From contig NZ_CP173677.1 in NCBI RefSeq assembly GCF_045055315.1, positions 434,001 through 498,000 of the forward strand: a DNA stretch of 64,000 nucleotides, written 5' to 3'. This document shows positions 9,016 through 16,658 of this stretch, piece after piece. The stretch is from Brachymonas wangyanguii (GTDB lineage Bacteria; Pseudomonadota; Gammaproteobacteria; Burkholderiales; Burkholderiaceae_C). The notes beneath the pieces were generated by a model. It had not been told where the DNA came from and did not search any database. It saw only the letters and a program-made list of their open reading frames with translations. Numbering within the stretch: position 1 is the first letter of the stretch; each line of letters opens with the position of its first letter. The translations under genes were made by a program, and so were the position numbers.

Positions 9016-9225
9016 TTAGTCATCGCGCTGCTTGCGGGCGCTCACGCGCTCGATGACGATAACCTTGGGCGGCTCGCATCCCCATTTGTCGCGGTACTCG
9101 GTCAGCACCTGTTCGCGTTGCTCCGGGTTCCAGTCGAACACAATGGGGATTGGCAATTGTTCTGTGGCGCTGGCGTCCAGCACCTTGCCCACATCGCGCA
9201 GGCGCTGGCGTAGGTGCTTCACCAT
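9016..9225 (-). CDS. Phage-associated hypothetical protein (69 aa)
   Basis: 69-residue soluble protein of unrecognised family, with the core IPIVFDWNPEQREQVL and a conserved-looking CEPPKVIVIERV strand. Its ATG overlaps the stop of the 88-aa gene by seven bases (ATGGTGA), so it is translationally coupled and is the last gene of the operon before the terminator. No catalytic or membrane motif is visible. Confidence 0.65.
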   Translation of the reverse strand: MVKHLRQRLRDVGKVLDASATEQLPIPIVFDWNPEQREQVLTEYRDKWGCEPPKVIVIERVSARKQRDD

Positions 9226-9485
9226 TTCTTCGCCCTCGCGGCCTGGGTTTCGGCCTGCTGCTCAAGCTCTGCCAGCCGCTTTTCAATGTCGCTGCCCTCA
9301 ATCATGCGCCCCAGCAGGGCCAGCACGTTAGCCAGCTTGGACACTTCGGCCACATCGCGGGTGCCTGCCTTGCCCTCGCGGTAAAGGCGTGCCATCTCTG
9401 CCCGTACGTCATCAATTGTTTGCAGTTTCAGGCGCAACCTGGGGGGTGCAGCCTTGCATTCAGTGTTTATGCGGTCTATAGCCAT
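9219..9485 (-). CDS. Phage-associated helical protein (88 aa)
   Basis: 88 residues, predicted mostly alpha-helical. A basic N-terminus (TECKAAPPRLRLKLQ) leads into a segment resembling small proteins encoded near phage packaging or replication genes (VRAEMARLYREGKAGTRD), ending in an amphipathic coiled-coil-like tail (IEKRLAELEQQAETQ). AGGA lies about 9 nt before the ATG. A role as a packaging accessory or DNA-binding protein is speculative; I recognise no specific family. Confidence 0.65.
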   Translation of the reverse strand: MAIDRINTECKAAPPRLRLKLQTIDDVRAEMARLYREGKAGTRDVAEVSKLANVLALLGRMIEGSDIEKRLAELEQQAETQAARAKKW

Positions 9486-9564
9486 TTTCTATTGTCCTTT
9501 CAAAGCCATTAAACAGGCCTACAGCGCGTTTTTAGGCACACTGTAAGCCCACACTGCGGCTGTC

Positions 9565-10305
9565 TTATTCGGTAGCGTCTGCGGCCTGATTTGCGGCCAG
9601 CTTGTCGGCAAGGGACTGTACGACACCAGGCAGGCGGTAGCCGGTATCGTGGCCTACGTGTTTCACCATCTCGGCAGGTGTCCACTGCGCGATGGGCTGC
9701 AATTCGTCTATGGCAGCTTGTGCGACTTGGCGGGCAGTGTCGATGGCTTCGGCTTCTTCACCGAAGCGCACGGCGTCAGCCGGGCTAATCAGACTGCCCA
9801 CCACGCGGGCCTGTACTTCTGGTGTCAGCCCGGATAACTCAACAGGGATGCGGGCCAGTGCTTGGCGGGTGCGCTCGCTCGCCATCGTCAACGCGGTAGG
9901 GGTGGGATTCGCTGCCTTTACACTCGCTGCCAGCGCCAGGTCAATCAGCGTGTCGTTGACGCTTGCCTCAGGAATGACAATGGCCTTCTGCATCTCGGCC
10001 CTGTACTCTGCATCCAGTGCAGCAATCTCGCGGGCCACGCTCGCAACATTACCGAAAACGCTTGCAGCGGCAGTACGGCCTCGGGCCGCCTTGCCTTCGC
10101 TGGACAGTTCCCTGTCGGCATGGATGGCGTCGATTCGCTGGCCGTGCGCCTGCATGATTCCAGTGATGGAGCTAACGCGCTCGCCATCAATCAGCGCCAG
10201 TGCACGCTGCGCACGTTGTGAAGTCGTATTGGAAAGGCCAGAAGCTTTCACCATGAATTTGGTGATGTCGGCAATGCGGGCGGTGGGGATAGTTTTGACG
10301 CTCAT
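9565..10305 (-). CDS. Uncharacterised phage-like protein (246 aa)
   Basis: 246-residue Ala-rich helical protein without a signal peptide or membrane segment. The N-terminal part (MSVKTIPTARIADITKF) precedes long helices with an RAEMQKAI region, and a C-terminal segment ends QSLADKLAANQAADATE. I do not recognise the family. The start is supported by AAGGA eight bases upstream. It lies mid-operon, between the 74-aa and 88-aa genes, with 79-96 bp gaps, so it shares the remnant's transcript. A scaffold or replication accessory role is possible but unproven. Confidence 0.7.
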   Translation of the reverse strand: MSVKTIPTARIADITKFMVKASGLSNTTSQRAQRALALIDGERVSSITGIMQAHGQRIDAIHADRELSSEGKAARGRTAAASVFGNVASVAREIAALDAEYRAEMQKAIVIPEASVNDTLIDLALAASVKAANPTPTALTMASERTRQALARIPVELSGLTPEVQARVVGSLISPADAVRFGEEAEAIDTARQVAQAAIDELQPIAQWTPAEMVKHVGHDTGYRLPGVVQSLADKLAANQAADATE

Positions 10306-10401
10306 GATTCGGATTCCTTGTAATCTGGATTTGCCGAGTGGTAGCCCTCGGCTGGCTTGGTGCGGTTTCCCGCATCGGCTGCGGTTGCAGCGTCGTCACC
10401 G

Positions 10402-10626
10402 TCAGTGAATCGTGGATTCGTCACATTCGGCCAATACCTGCCCCATGCGCTCCTTTGTCAGTGCGCGGTGCAAGTCCTCAATAATTCCCATGGCTTGGAG
10501 CAGCGCCATAAAGGCGGCGCGGGCTTTGCGGTTCTGGTGGGGGATGCCATCAATTGCCAGTTCGTCACCAGCGGCAATCACGGCGCGGATGCGCTTATGG
10601 ATGGCTTGCAGTTCGTCAAATGTCAT
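10402..10626 (-). CDS. Phage-associated hypothetical protein (74 aa)
   Basis: Small protein beginning MTFDELQAIHKRIRAVIAAG, with amphipathic helices through MALLQAMGIIEDLHRALT. I chose the ATG at 10626 because it overlaps the VRR-NUC stop as ATGA; an in-frame ATG at 10638 would add four residues. Family not recognised. Confidence 0.6.
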   Translation of the reverse strand: MTFDELQAIHKRIRAVIAAGDELAIDGIPHQNRKARAAFMALLQAMGIIEDLHRALTKERMGQVLAECDESTIH

Positions 10627-11096
10627 TGCTCGCCCCATGCTTGAAGTTCGCGCAGCACATCGCGGCAGTTGCGTGCAACAAAGGCCACGCCACCGGCAGC
10701 GCGGATGCGCTCAAGAAATAGGGCTTGTTCAGGGCGTAGGCGTCCGGTGGGTGCTTTCACCTCCACCCCCAGCAAACGGCCATCCCTCATCTGCCCCAGT
10801 ACATCAGGGCACCCCGCCCAGCCGAAGCGGATAAACCTGCCCTGTACCTTGGCGGCTCCGCTGTTCATCCGTTCGGCCCATGCCACAGCAGGATGTGCGC
10901 TAAGTGCCTTCAGCACCTCCAGCAGTGCGGCGGCTTCAGGGCGGCTGTTCGTGCGGGGTTTCTGTATCTCATCCCCCAGCAAGTCAGTGTCAGGTGCCGG
11001 GCAGGTGCTGATAGGTGCAACCCTATAGGGTGTTGCACTCATCTGCACCTTTTCTGCCTTGGGTGCGGATAGGTGTTTGGCATCAGTTCGCACCAT
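10623..11096 (-). CDS. VRR-NUC domain nuclease
   Basis: Small PD-(D/E)XK-superfamily nuclease of the VRR-NUC type found in phage replication/recombination modules. The C-terminal ~90 residues carry FGWAGCPDVLGQ (active-site Asp), LLGVEVKAPTGRL (E-x-K) and the downstream conserved PEQALFLERIRAAGG. The N-terminal third is a variable linker. The ATG at 11096 overlaps the end of the truncated upstream gene by 14 bases; an ATG at 11042 is an alternative. Enzymes of this family act on branched or structured DNA, but the substrate here is unknown. Confidence 0.82.
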   Translation of the reverse strand: MVRTDAKHLSAPKAEKVQMSATPYRVAPISTCPAPDTDLLGDEIQKPRTNSRPEAAALLEVLKALSAHPAVAWAERMNSGAAKVQGRFIRFGWAGCPDVLGQMRDGRLLGVEVKAPTGRLRPEQALFLERIRAAGGVAFVARNCRDVLRELQAWGEQ

Positions 11097-11249
11097 TTCG
11101 CACCCCCACATGCACAGCCACCATTCCGGCAGCTTCATGCACCACGCCAGCAGTTACCAGCTTCTTAAGCTCGCGGTAAATCGCGGACTTGTCATACCGT
11201 CCGGTGAAGTGCTCGATTACGGCTTTCTTGCGAACGGCGGCAGGCTGTG
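11083..11249 (-). pseudogene. 3' fragment of a winged-helix-like protein, cut by IS3
   Basis: The last ~55 codons of a gene: VRKKAVIEHFTGRYDKSAIY then RELKKLVTAGVVHEAAGMV, which looks like a winged-helix domain (helix, recognition helix, wing). The reading frame runs into the left inverted repeat of the IS element at 11250 and no matching 5' part is found beyond the element, so the gene is truncated. It was originally the first visible gene of the phage-like operon and was coupled to the VRR-NUC gene. Confidence 0.65.
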
Positions 11250-12574
11250 TGGAGTTGACCCGGTTCCGTGGACACATCATTCTTTGTGTTCAAGGAGTCG
11301 CAGATGTCCAAAGTACGACCGCCGTACCCGGCGGAATTCCGTCGGCAGATGGTCGAGCTGGTTCGAGCCGGCCGCTCACCCACACAGCTCTCGCGTGAGT
11401 TCGGTGTCACTGCCCAGTCCATCACCAACTGGGTCGGTCAGGCCGCCATCGACGAGGGCAAGCCCTTACCTGGCAAAGAAGGCCTGACCACCGCCGAGCG
11501 AGAAGAATTGGTGCGGCTGCGCCGCCAGTTGCGTCAGGTCCAGATGGAGCGCGACATCCTGGCAAAGGCTACGGCCTGGTTCGCCGGTCGCAGCGATGCG
11601 ACATCCATCCACGAAGTCTTCGGACTCGTGATGGCGAACCAGGCCGACCTTCCTGTGCGCGCCATGTGCCGCGTGCTGCTCGGTGTCTCCGCCAGCGGCT
11701 TCTATGCCTGGCGAGAGCGTGCTCCATCCCAGCGCAGCATCGCCAACGCGGTGATGACCGAGCGCATCCGCCAGATTCACCAGGACTCCTACGAGTCCTA
11801 CGGAATGCCCCGGGTGCGGGCCGAGCTCATCGAGCAAGGTGTGAGCATCAGCCGCCAGCGCGTGGCCCGGCTCATGCGGCAAGCCGGTATCCACGGCATC
11901 AGCAAGCGCCGAGGCTTCACCGTCACCACCCGTCGCGACAAACGTCAGGCCCCAGCTGGTGACCTGGTCAACCGGCGTTTCCGCGCCACTGGCCCGAACC
12001 AGCTGTGGGTGGCGGACATGACCTACGTGCCAACGTGGATGGGGTTTCTCTATTTGGCCGTGGTCATCGATGTCTGGAGCCGACGTGTGGTGGGCTGGGC
12101 CATGGGAGAACGCATGACCGCAGACCTTGTTCTCGAGGCCTTGAACATGGCCCTTGAGCAGCGCAAACCCAAGAGCGTCATCCACCACTCGGACCAAGGC
12201 AGCCAGTACACCAGCCTGGCCTTTGGCGAGCGCTGCCGGCAGATGCAGGTGCGACCTTCGATGGGGACCGTGGGCGATGCGTACGACAACGCAATGGCCG
12301 AGAGCTTCTTTGCCAGCCTAGAGGGCGAACTCATCGAGCGCAGCACCTTCCAGAGCAAGGCGCAGGCCCGCATGGCGGTCTTCACCTGGATTGAAGGCTG
12401 GTACAACCCCCGGCGCCGCCACAGTGGCCTGGGCTACCTCGCACCCCTGAACTTTGAAAGGAGCAACGAAGCCCTGTTTGATGTTGTCGAGGATGCCCAT
12501 GTGCATGCCGAGACAACACCCGAAACGGTTTGAGTATCAAACCAGTACCCGTCCACCGAAGTGGGTCAACTCCA
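11250..12574 (+). mobile_element. IS3-family insertion sequence (1325 bp)
   Basis: Bounded by 24-bp imperfect inverted repeats (21/24 identical): TGGAGTTGACCCGGTTCCG at the left end and the reverse complement of GTCCACCGAAGTGGGTCAAC at the right, giving TG...CA termini. It contains one transposase gene in a single frame. The 3-bp flanks differ (GTG left, ACT right), so no target-site duplication is visible. It truncates the phage-like operon on its left. Confidence 0.92.
11304..12533 (+). CDS. IS3-family transposase, single-frame OrfAB
   Basis: 409-residue transposase. An N-terminal helix-turn-helix (FRRQMVELVRAGRSPTQLSR, then FGVTAQSITNW) and leucine-zipper-like segment (LVRLRRQLRQVQMERDILAK) correspond to OrfA. 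The HTH_21 region (ESYGMPRVRAELIEQG) and the rve integrase core follow, with catalytic residues in WVADMTYV (D), HHSDQGSQY (D) and DNAMAESFFASLE (E). Most IS3 members need a -1 frameshift to make OrfAB; here both parts are in one frame. AAGGAG lies 8 nt before the ATG at 11304. The catalytic triad is intact, so it may still be active. Confidence 0.93.
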   Translation: MSKVRPPYPAEFRRQMVELVRAGRSPTQLSREFGVTAQSITNWVGQAAIDEGKPLPGKEGLTTAEREELVRLRRQLRQVQMERDILAKATAWFAGRSDATSIHEVFGLVMANQADLPVRAMCRVLLGVSASGFYAWRERAPSQRSIANAVMTERIRQIHQDSYESYGMPRVRAELIEQGVSISRQRVARLMRQAGIHGISKRRGFTVTTRRDKRQAPAGDLVNRRFRATGPNQLWVADMTYVPTWMGFLYLAVVIDVWSRRVVGWAMGERMTADLVLEALNMALEQRKPKSVIHHSDQGSQYTSLAFGERCRQMQVRPSMGTVGDAYDNAMAESFFASLEGELIERSTFQSKAQARMAVFTWIEGWYNPRRRHSGLGYLAPLNFERSNEALFDVVEDAHVHAETTPETV

Positions 12575-12711
12575 ACTCCAACTCCAGTGGCAAGCTTGCC
12601 GCTTTTGACGCTCAGGAGGTTTGGGCCAGTGCCACTTCCTGAGTGGTGCCTGGATAGCTACTCCGCAGCAGGCTCGGTCAATGGCAATATGTCGGGCAAG
12701 GCTCCGCAGCA

Positions 12712-13404
12712 TCACCCCCGCATCCGCCGCCCCCAATCCTCCACCTCAGCCACCTCCAGCCGCCGCGCAAACAGCTTGCGCCAGCTCTCCGGCAAGGGCA
12801 GCTGCAGCAGTGGCTCCAGCACCTTGGGCTGTGTTTCCCGGTCGCGGATCAGCGCCAGCAGTCGCGCCACGGAATAGTCCGGCCAGTTGCGCTCCAGCAG
12901 ATACACGCTATCGCCCGCCTGCAGCGACCCTTCCTGCAGCACGCGCAGATACCAGCCGGCGCGCAGGCTGTCCTGGACCTGCATTGCCATATCCGGTATG
13001 CCAAAACGCAGGTTCAGCTTGAAGCAGGGCTGGCGGCCCTGGCTCACGGCAAAGCTGGCGCTGCCGATCTGCAGGATATCGCCGATGCAGACATCGTCTT
13101 CGGTCATGCCGTCCAGGCTGAGATTCTCGCCAAAGGCACCGGGCTGCCCAAACAGCGGTTGTTGCGGATAGCGCTCCCGCCACCAGGCGTAATGGCTCCA
13201 GGCGTAGCAGTGCACCGCCTTGTCGATGCCGCCGTGCACCCGGCGATCCGCCTGTTCGTCGCCAGTCAGGCCGAGGAGGCGCACCTGCTGCGGGCCGTAA
13301 CGCGGCTGCTTGTCGATGGCGCTGGGAACCTGGCGGTCACCCAGCGGACGGATGGTGCCGGTCAGCACGGCGCGGACCTGGCCCAGGAGAGTGTGCTTGG
13401 ACAT
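12712..13404 (-). CDS. MOSC domain protein, YiiM-like
   Basis: 230-residue protein with a MOSC (molybdenum cofactor sulfurase C-terminal) domain: RRVHGGIDKAVHCYAWSHY, FGENLSLDGMTEDDVCIGD, and the conserved cysteine in QGRQPCFKLNLRFG that ligates the molybdenum cofactor. The C-terminal ~50 residues match the 3-alpha domain of YiiM-type proteins. Characterised relatives reduce N-hydroxylated compounds such as 6-hydroxylaminopurine; the same role is plausible here. It is the first chromosomal gene beyond the IS/phage scar, whose end is 138 bp away. Confidence 0.87.
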   Translation of the reverse strand: MSKHTLLGQVRAVLTGTIRPLGDRQVPSAIDKQPRYGPQQVRLLGLTGDEQADRRVHGGIDKAVHCYAWSHYAWWRERYPQQPLFGQPGAFGENLSLDGMTEDDVCIGDILQIGSASFAVSQGRQPCFKLNLRFGIPDMAMQVQDSLRAGWYLRVLQEGSLQAGDSVYLLERNWPDYSVARLLALIRDRETQPKVLEPLLQLPLPESWRKLFARRLEVAEVEDWGRRMRG

Positions 13405-13643
13405 GGGAGTAGGGGCAGCTAGTGGTCCCCTATGATAGGCATCCCCTTCCCGAGATGGGCATTTTTTGCGCTTGTCACGCCGCGTCTAAGGGTTTACAAG
13501 AAAATATATCGATACATGATTGTATATAATGGAAAATAATATATTTATATCTTGTGTTCATAAGTTGCCCCAACTGTCGCCATCTTCCATCAAAGTGGCG
13601 GGTAGATGGTGAAAAGAGTGGACACCTCCTTGAAGGGACCTCC

Positions 13644-15008
13644 ATGCCGTTACACGATTCCAAGAAGTCGCCACCCAACAGCGACGCTGCTTCCGAGCTG
13701 CAGCTCAGTCGCCGTCGTGCGCTGATGCTGGGCGCTGCTGCCGCCACGGCGGCTGGCCTGGCACCTGCCGTGGCGCAGGCGCAAGGCAAGATCAAGACGC
13801 AGGCGCGCATCGTCATTGCCGGCGGTGGTGCTGCCGGGCTGACCGCCGCATCGCGCCTGTCCGCCGCGCTGGAGGGCGCCAGGATCATCATGATCGATGC
13901 ACGCAAGGAACACTATTACCAACCCGGCTTCACGCTGGTCGGTGCCGGCATCAAGCCGCGCGACTATGTGGTCAGCACCACGGGCGAATACGTGCCGTCA
14001 GGCGTGGAATGGATCCAGGCCAGCGTGGCCGAGATCGATCCCGATGGCAACAAGGTCGTGACCGATGCCGGCCAGGCGATTCCCTACGACTACCTGATCG
14101 TGGCCACCGGCATGCGCCTGAACTACCAGGAGATCGAGGGCATGGATACGGCCCTGATCGGCAAGGAAGGCATTGGCAGCATCTACAACGGCCCCGATGG
14201 TGCGGCTGCCACCTGGAAGGCACTGTCCGAGTTCACCGACAAGGGCGGCCGTGGCGTGTTCTTGCGACCGGCCACCGAGATGAAGTGCGCCGGCGCGCCG
14301 CTCAAGTACACCTTCCTGAGTGAAGACCACCTGACGCGCAAGGGCACGCGCAGCAAGTCCGAGGTCGTCTACAACTCCAACAACAAGAGCCTGTTCAGTG
14401 TGCCGATCGTGTCCGAGAAGGTGCGCATGCTGTTCAGGGAGCGGGGCATCAAGGTCAACTACGAGCGCGTGCTCAAGCGCATTGATCCGGGTCGCCGCAT
14501 CGCCACCTTCAACACGCCGGATGGCGGTACGGTGGAAGAAAACTACGACTTCCTGCACGTGATCCCGCCGATGCGCGCGCCCGATGCCGTCCGCAACAGC
14601 CCGCTGTCCTGGAAGGAAGGACCGTGGGTGTCCGAGGGCTGGATGGAAGTGGAGCGGGGCACGCTGCGTCACGTGCGCTATCGCAATGTGTTTGGCGTGG
14701 GCGACATTGCCGGTGTGCCCAAGGGCAAGACCGCAGCCAGCGTCAAGTGGCAGGTGCCGGTGGCGGTTGACCATCTGGTCGCCGAGATAGCCGGCAAGGA
14801 ATCGGACTCGCTCTACAGCGGTTACACCTCCTGCCCGCTGATCACGCGCCTGGGCCAGGCGATGCTGGTCGAGTTCGACTACGAGAACAATCTGGTGCCC
14901 TCCTTCCCTGGCGTGATCGCGCCGCTGGAAGAACTGTGGATCAGCTGGGTCATGAAAACCATGGCGCTCAAGCCTACCTATATCAGCATGCTGCGCGGAC
15001 GCGCTTAA
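13644..15008 (+). CDS. Tat-exported sulfide:quinone oxidoreductase-like flavoprotein
   Basis: 454-residue FAD-dependent oxidoreductase. The N-terminus carries a Tat signal (LSRRRALMLGAAAATAAGL ending AQAQ). The mature protein starts with the dinucleotide-binding motif IVIAGGGAAGLTAASRL, has the PYDYLIVATG motif, and cysteines at EMKCAGAP and GYTSCPLIT in positions typical of the redox cysteines of sulfide:quinone oxidoreductases. The second FAD motif is NVFGVGDIAGVP. I chose the ATG at 13644 because GAAGGGA precedes it. It forms a two-gene operon with the small membrane protein 18 bp downstream. Sulfide detoxification is likely; flavocytochrome c sulfide dehydrogenase-type function is an alternative. 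Confidence 0.85.
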   Translation: MPLHDSKKSPPNSDAASELQLSRRRALMLGAAAATAAGLAPAVAQAQGKIKTQARIVIAGGGAAGLTAASRLSAALEGARIIMIDARKEHYYQPGFTLVGAGIKPRDYVVSTTGEYVPSGVEWIQASVAEIDPDGNKVVTDAGQAIPYDYLIVATGMRLNYQEIEGMDTALIGKEGIGSIYNGPDGAAATWKALSEFTDKGGRGVFLRPATEMKCAGAPLKYTFLSEDHLTRKGTRSKSEVVYNSNNKSLFSVPIVSEKVRMLFRERGIKVNYERVLKRIDPGRRIATFNTPDGGTVEENYDFLHVIPPMRAPDAVRNSPLSWKEGPWVSEGWMEVERGTLRHVRYRNVFGVGDIAGVPKGKTAASVKWQVPVAVDHLVAEIAGKESDSLYSGYTSCPLITRLGQAMLVEFDYENNLVPSFPGVIAPLEELWISWVMKTMALKPTYISMLRGRA

Positions 15009-15026
15009 GCCAAGGAGTTACATACC

Positions 15027-15377
15027 ATGAAAGATCTTGACCCCCTGATCCTGCTGGCGGTGTTCCAGGAAATGATGGGTCCGCTGCTGTGGATCCTGCT
15101 TGCCATCATCGTCGGCGGCACGATCGCCTTCTTTGCCCTGCTGATGAAAGAGGGCGGCATTGCCGCCCGGCGCATGGTGAGCTCACAGGCGGCCGGCATT
15201 CTGGGCGGCATCCTGGCACTGGTGCTGATGGTGATGGTGTCGTCATCGGGCTTTACCGATGCCGGTGGCCCGGCCGACTGGTTCCTGATTGCGCTGGTGT
15301 TCGGTCTGGGCTTTATCGGCGCCGCCATCCTGGTCTACACCGCGGTCGGCTGGTCCAAGCCACGCGTCAAGGGCTGA
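15027..15377 (+). CDS. Small membrane protein, probably DUF5368
   Basis: 116 residues with three or four hydrophobic segments: LLWILLAIIVGGTIAFFALL, AAGILGGILALVLMVMVSS, and WFLIALVFGLGFIGAAILVY. It fits the DUF5368 family as I recall it, often encoded beside sulfide:quinone oxidoreductases. It follows the flavoprotein by 18 bp with AAGGAG upstream of the start and is closed by a terminator, so it may help anchor or recruit the flavoprotein or connect it to the quinone pool. That role is inference. Confidence 0.7.
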   Translation: MKDLDPLILLAVFQEMMGPLLWILLAIIVGGTIAFFALLMKEGGIAARRMVSSQAAGILGGILALVLMVMVSSSGFTDAGGPADWFLIALVFGLGFIGAAILVYTAVGWSKPRVKG

Positions 15378-15404
15378 TCGCAGCCGCTACCAGCCACCAA
15401 CAAG

Positions 15405-15440
15405 AATGGCCATCTGCTTGCGCGGATGGCCATTTTTTTC
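15405..15440 (+). terminator. Terminator after the SQR operon
   Basis: 10-bp stem AATGGCCATC/GATGGCCATT with a 10-nt loop, followed by a T run. It separates the SQR operon from the convergent ackA gene. Confidence 0.9.
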
Positions 15441-15457
15441 ATCGCTCAGAAGCGGGC

Positions 15458-16648
15458 TTAGCGCCAGCCGAGTCCGATCAGTTCCCAGGCGTGCTGGGCC
15501 GCGACCCATTCCTCATTCGTTGCTTCGATGGCAATGGTGAAGGCGCTGTCCGGGGCCGAGATGATGGCGGCGTTCTGCTGGTTGGCGTCGGCGTCCAGAC
15601 GCGCGCCCAGCCAGCCCAGTTCGGCGCAGACACGCTCGCGGATCACCGCGTTGTTCTCGCCCACGCCGGCGGTAAACACCAGCATGTCGATGCCTTGCAT
15701 GGCCGTGGCCATGGCGGCAATCTCCTTGGCCATGCGGCGCACGTAGAGCTGCAGCGCAACGCGCACCTGCGGGTTGCTGTCTTCCAGCGGCAGCAGCACC
15801 TGGGTGTCGTCGGACACGCCGGAAATGCCACGCAGGCCGGACTCGTGGTACAGCATGTGGCCGACCTGTTCCAGCGACAGCTTCTCGATCTCCATCAGGT
15901 AGATCACCGCACCGGGATCCAGCGCGCCGCAGCGCGAACCCATCATCAGGCCATCCAGCGCCGAGAAACCCAGCGTGGTGGCCACGCTCTGCAGGTTCTG
16001 CATTGCGCACAGGCTGGCACCGCTGCCGATATGCGCCACGACCACGTTCTTGCGTGCCAGATCGCCATGGCGTTCGGGCAGGGCGCGGCTCATGTAGTCA
16101 TAGGACAGGCCGTGGAAGCCGTAACGGCACAGGCCGCGTTCCCAGGCTGCCCAGTTGAGCGGCAGCATCTTCTCGACCATTGGCAGCGTGTGGTGGAAGC
16201 CGGTATCGAAGCAGGCCACCTGCGGCATGCGCGGGTACAGCTCGAGCAGGGCGGTGATCGCTTCCAGCGCAAACGGCTGGTGCAGCGGCGCCAGCGGGAT
16301 GTAGCTGTGCAGGTCGGCGACGATCTCCGGCGTCAGCACGGTGGGCTCGAAGTACTTGCTGCCGCCATGCACCACGCGGTGCACCACGGCAGAAATGCGG
16401 CGATCACCCTGCTTCAGCAGCACCTGCTGGTGGATGTACTCCAGCGCGTCGTTGTAGGGCTTGTCGGCGCTCAGCGGCAGTGGCATGCGGGCGCAGTCGC
16501 TGGCATCAAAAGTGGCCTTGCCACTGGTGATGCCGTTGACCTTGCCGCCCCAGATCTTCTGGCGCGGCACGCCTTCGGCGGTGCTGTCGTAGAGCGCGAA
16601 CTTGATGCTGGAGGAACCGCAGTTGAGGACCAGGACCAGATGATTCAT
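15458..16648 (-). CDS. ackA: Acetate kinase
   Basis: ATP + acetate to acetyl phosphate + ADP, cytoplasmic. The N-terminal phosphate-binding motif is LVLNCGSSSIKFALYD; other family motifs are VVHRVVHGG, CFDTGFHHTLP, YGFHGLSYDYM and VAHIGSGASLCA. Length (396 aa) is normal. The ATG at 16648 fits the family's N-terminus (MNHLVLVLNCG); an ATG three codons upstream is possible. It is the last gene of phaC-pta-ackA, starting 10 bp after pta, and with Pta interconverts acetyl-CoA and acetate. Confidence 0.96.
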   Translation of the reverse strand: MNHLVLVLNCGSSSIKFALYDSTAEGVPRQKIWGGKVNGITSGKATFDASDCARMPLPLSADKPYNDALEYIHQQVLLKQGDRRISAVVHRVVHGGSKYFEPTVLTPEIVADLHSYIPLAPLHQPFALEAITALLELYPRMPQVACFDTGFHHTLPMVEKMLPLNWAAWERGLCRYGFHGLSYDYMSRALPERHGDLARKNVVVAHIGSGASLCAMQNLQSVATTLGFSALDGLMMGSRCGALDPGAVIYLMEIEKLSLEQVGHMLYHESGLRGISGVSDDTQVLLPLEDSNPQVRVALQLYVRRMAKEIAAMATAMQGIDMLVFTAGVGENNAVIRERVCAELGWLGARLDADANQQNAAIISAPDSAFTIAIEATNEEWVAAQHAWELIGLGWR

Positions 16649-16658
16649 GCCGGGCATC

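Larger units (their letters stand above)
8836..11249 (-). mobile_element. Prophage or integrative-element remnant at tRNA-Phe
   Basis: Block of tightly overlapping minus-strand genes immediately 3' of tRNA-Phe: a truncated winged-helix-like fragment, a VRR-NUC nuclease, and four small uncharacterised proteins. Gene style (short, translationally coupled, VRR-NUC present) is phage-like, and the location is a classic tRNA integration site. No integrase, terminase large subunit or structural gene is present, and no second copy of the tRNA 3' end was found before the next chromosomal gene. The right boundary is the IS3 element at 11250. Confidence 0.65.

Noticed and set aside
8838..9023. 61-codon minus-strand frame next to tRNA-Phe, considered as an integrase fragment
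   Set aside because: No tyrosine-recombinase motif (R..H-x-x-R..Y) is present and it runs over a terminator and the tRNA 3' flank.
10187..10399. 70-codon minus-strand frame in the phage remnant
   Set aside because: GTG start without a ribosome-binding site and 119 bp overlap with the better-supported 246-aa gene.
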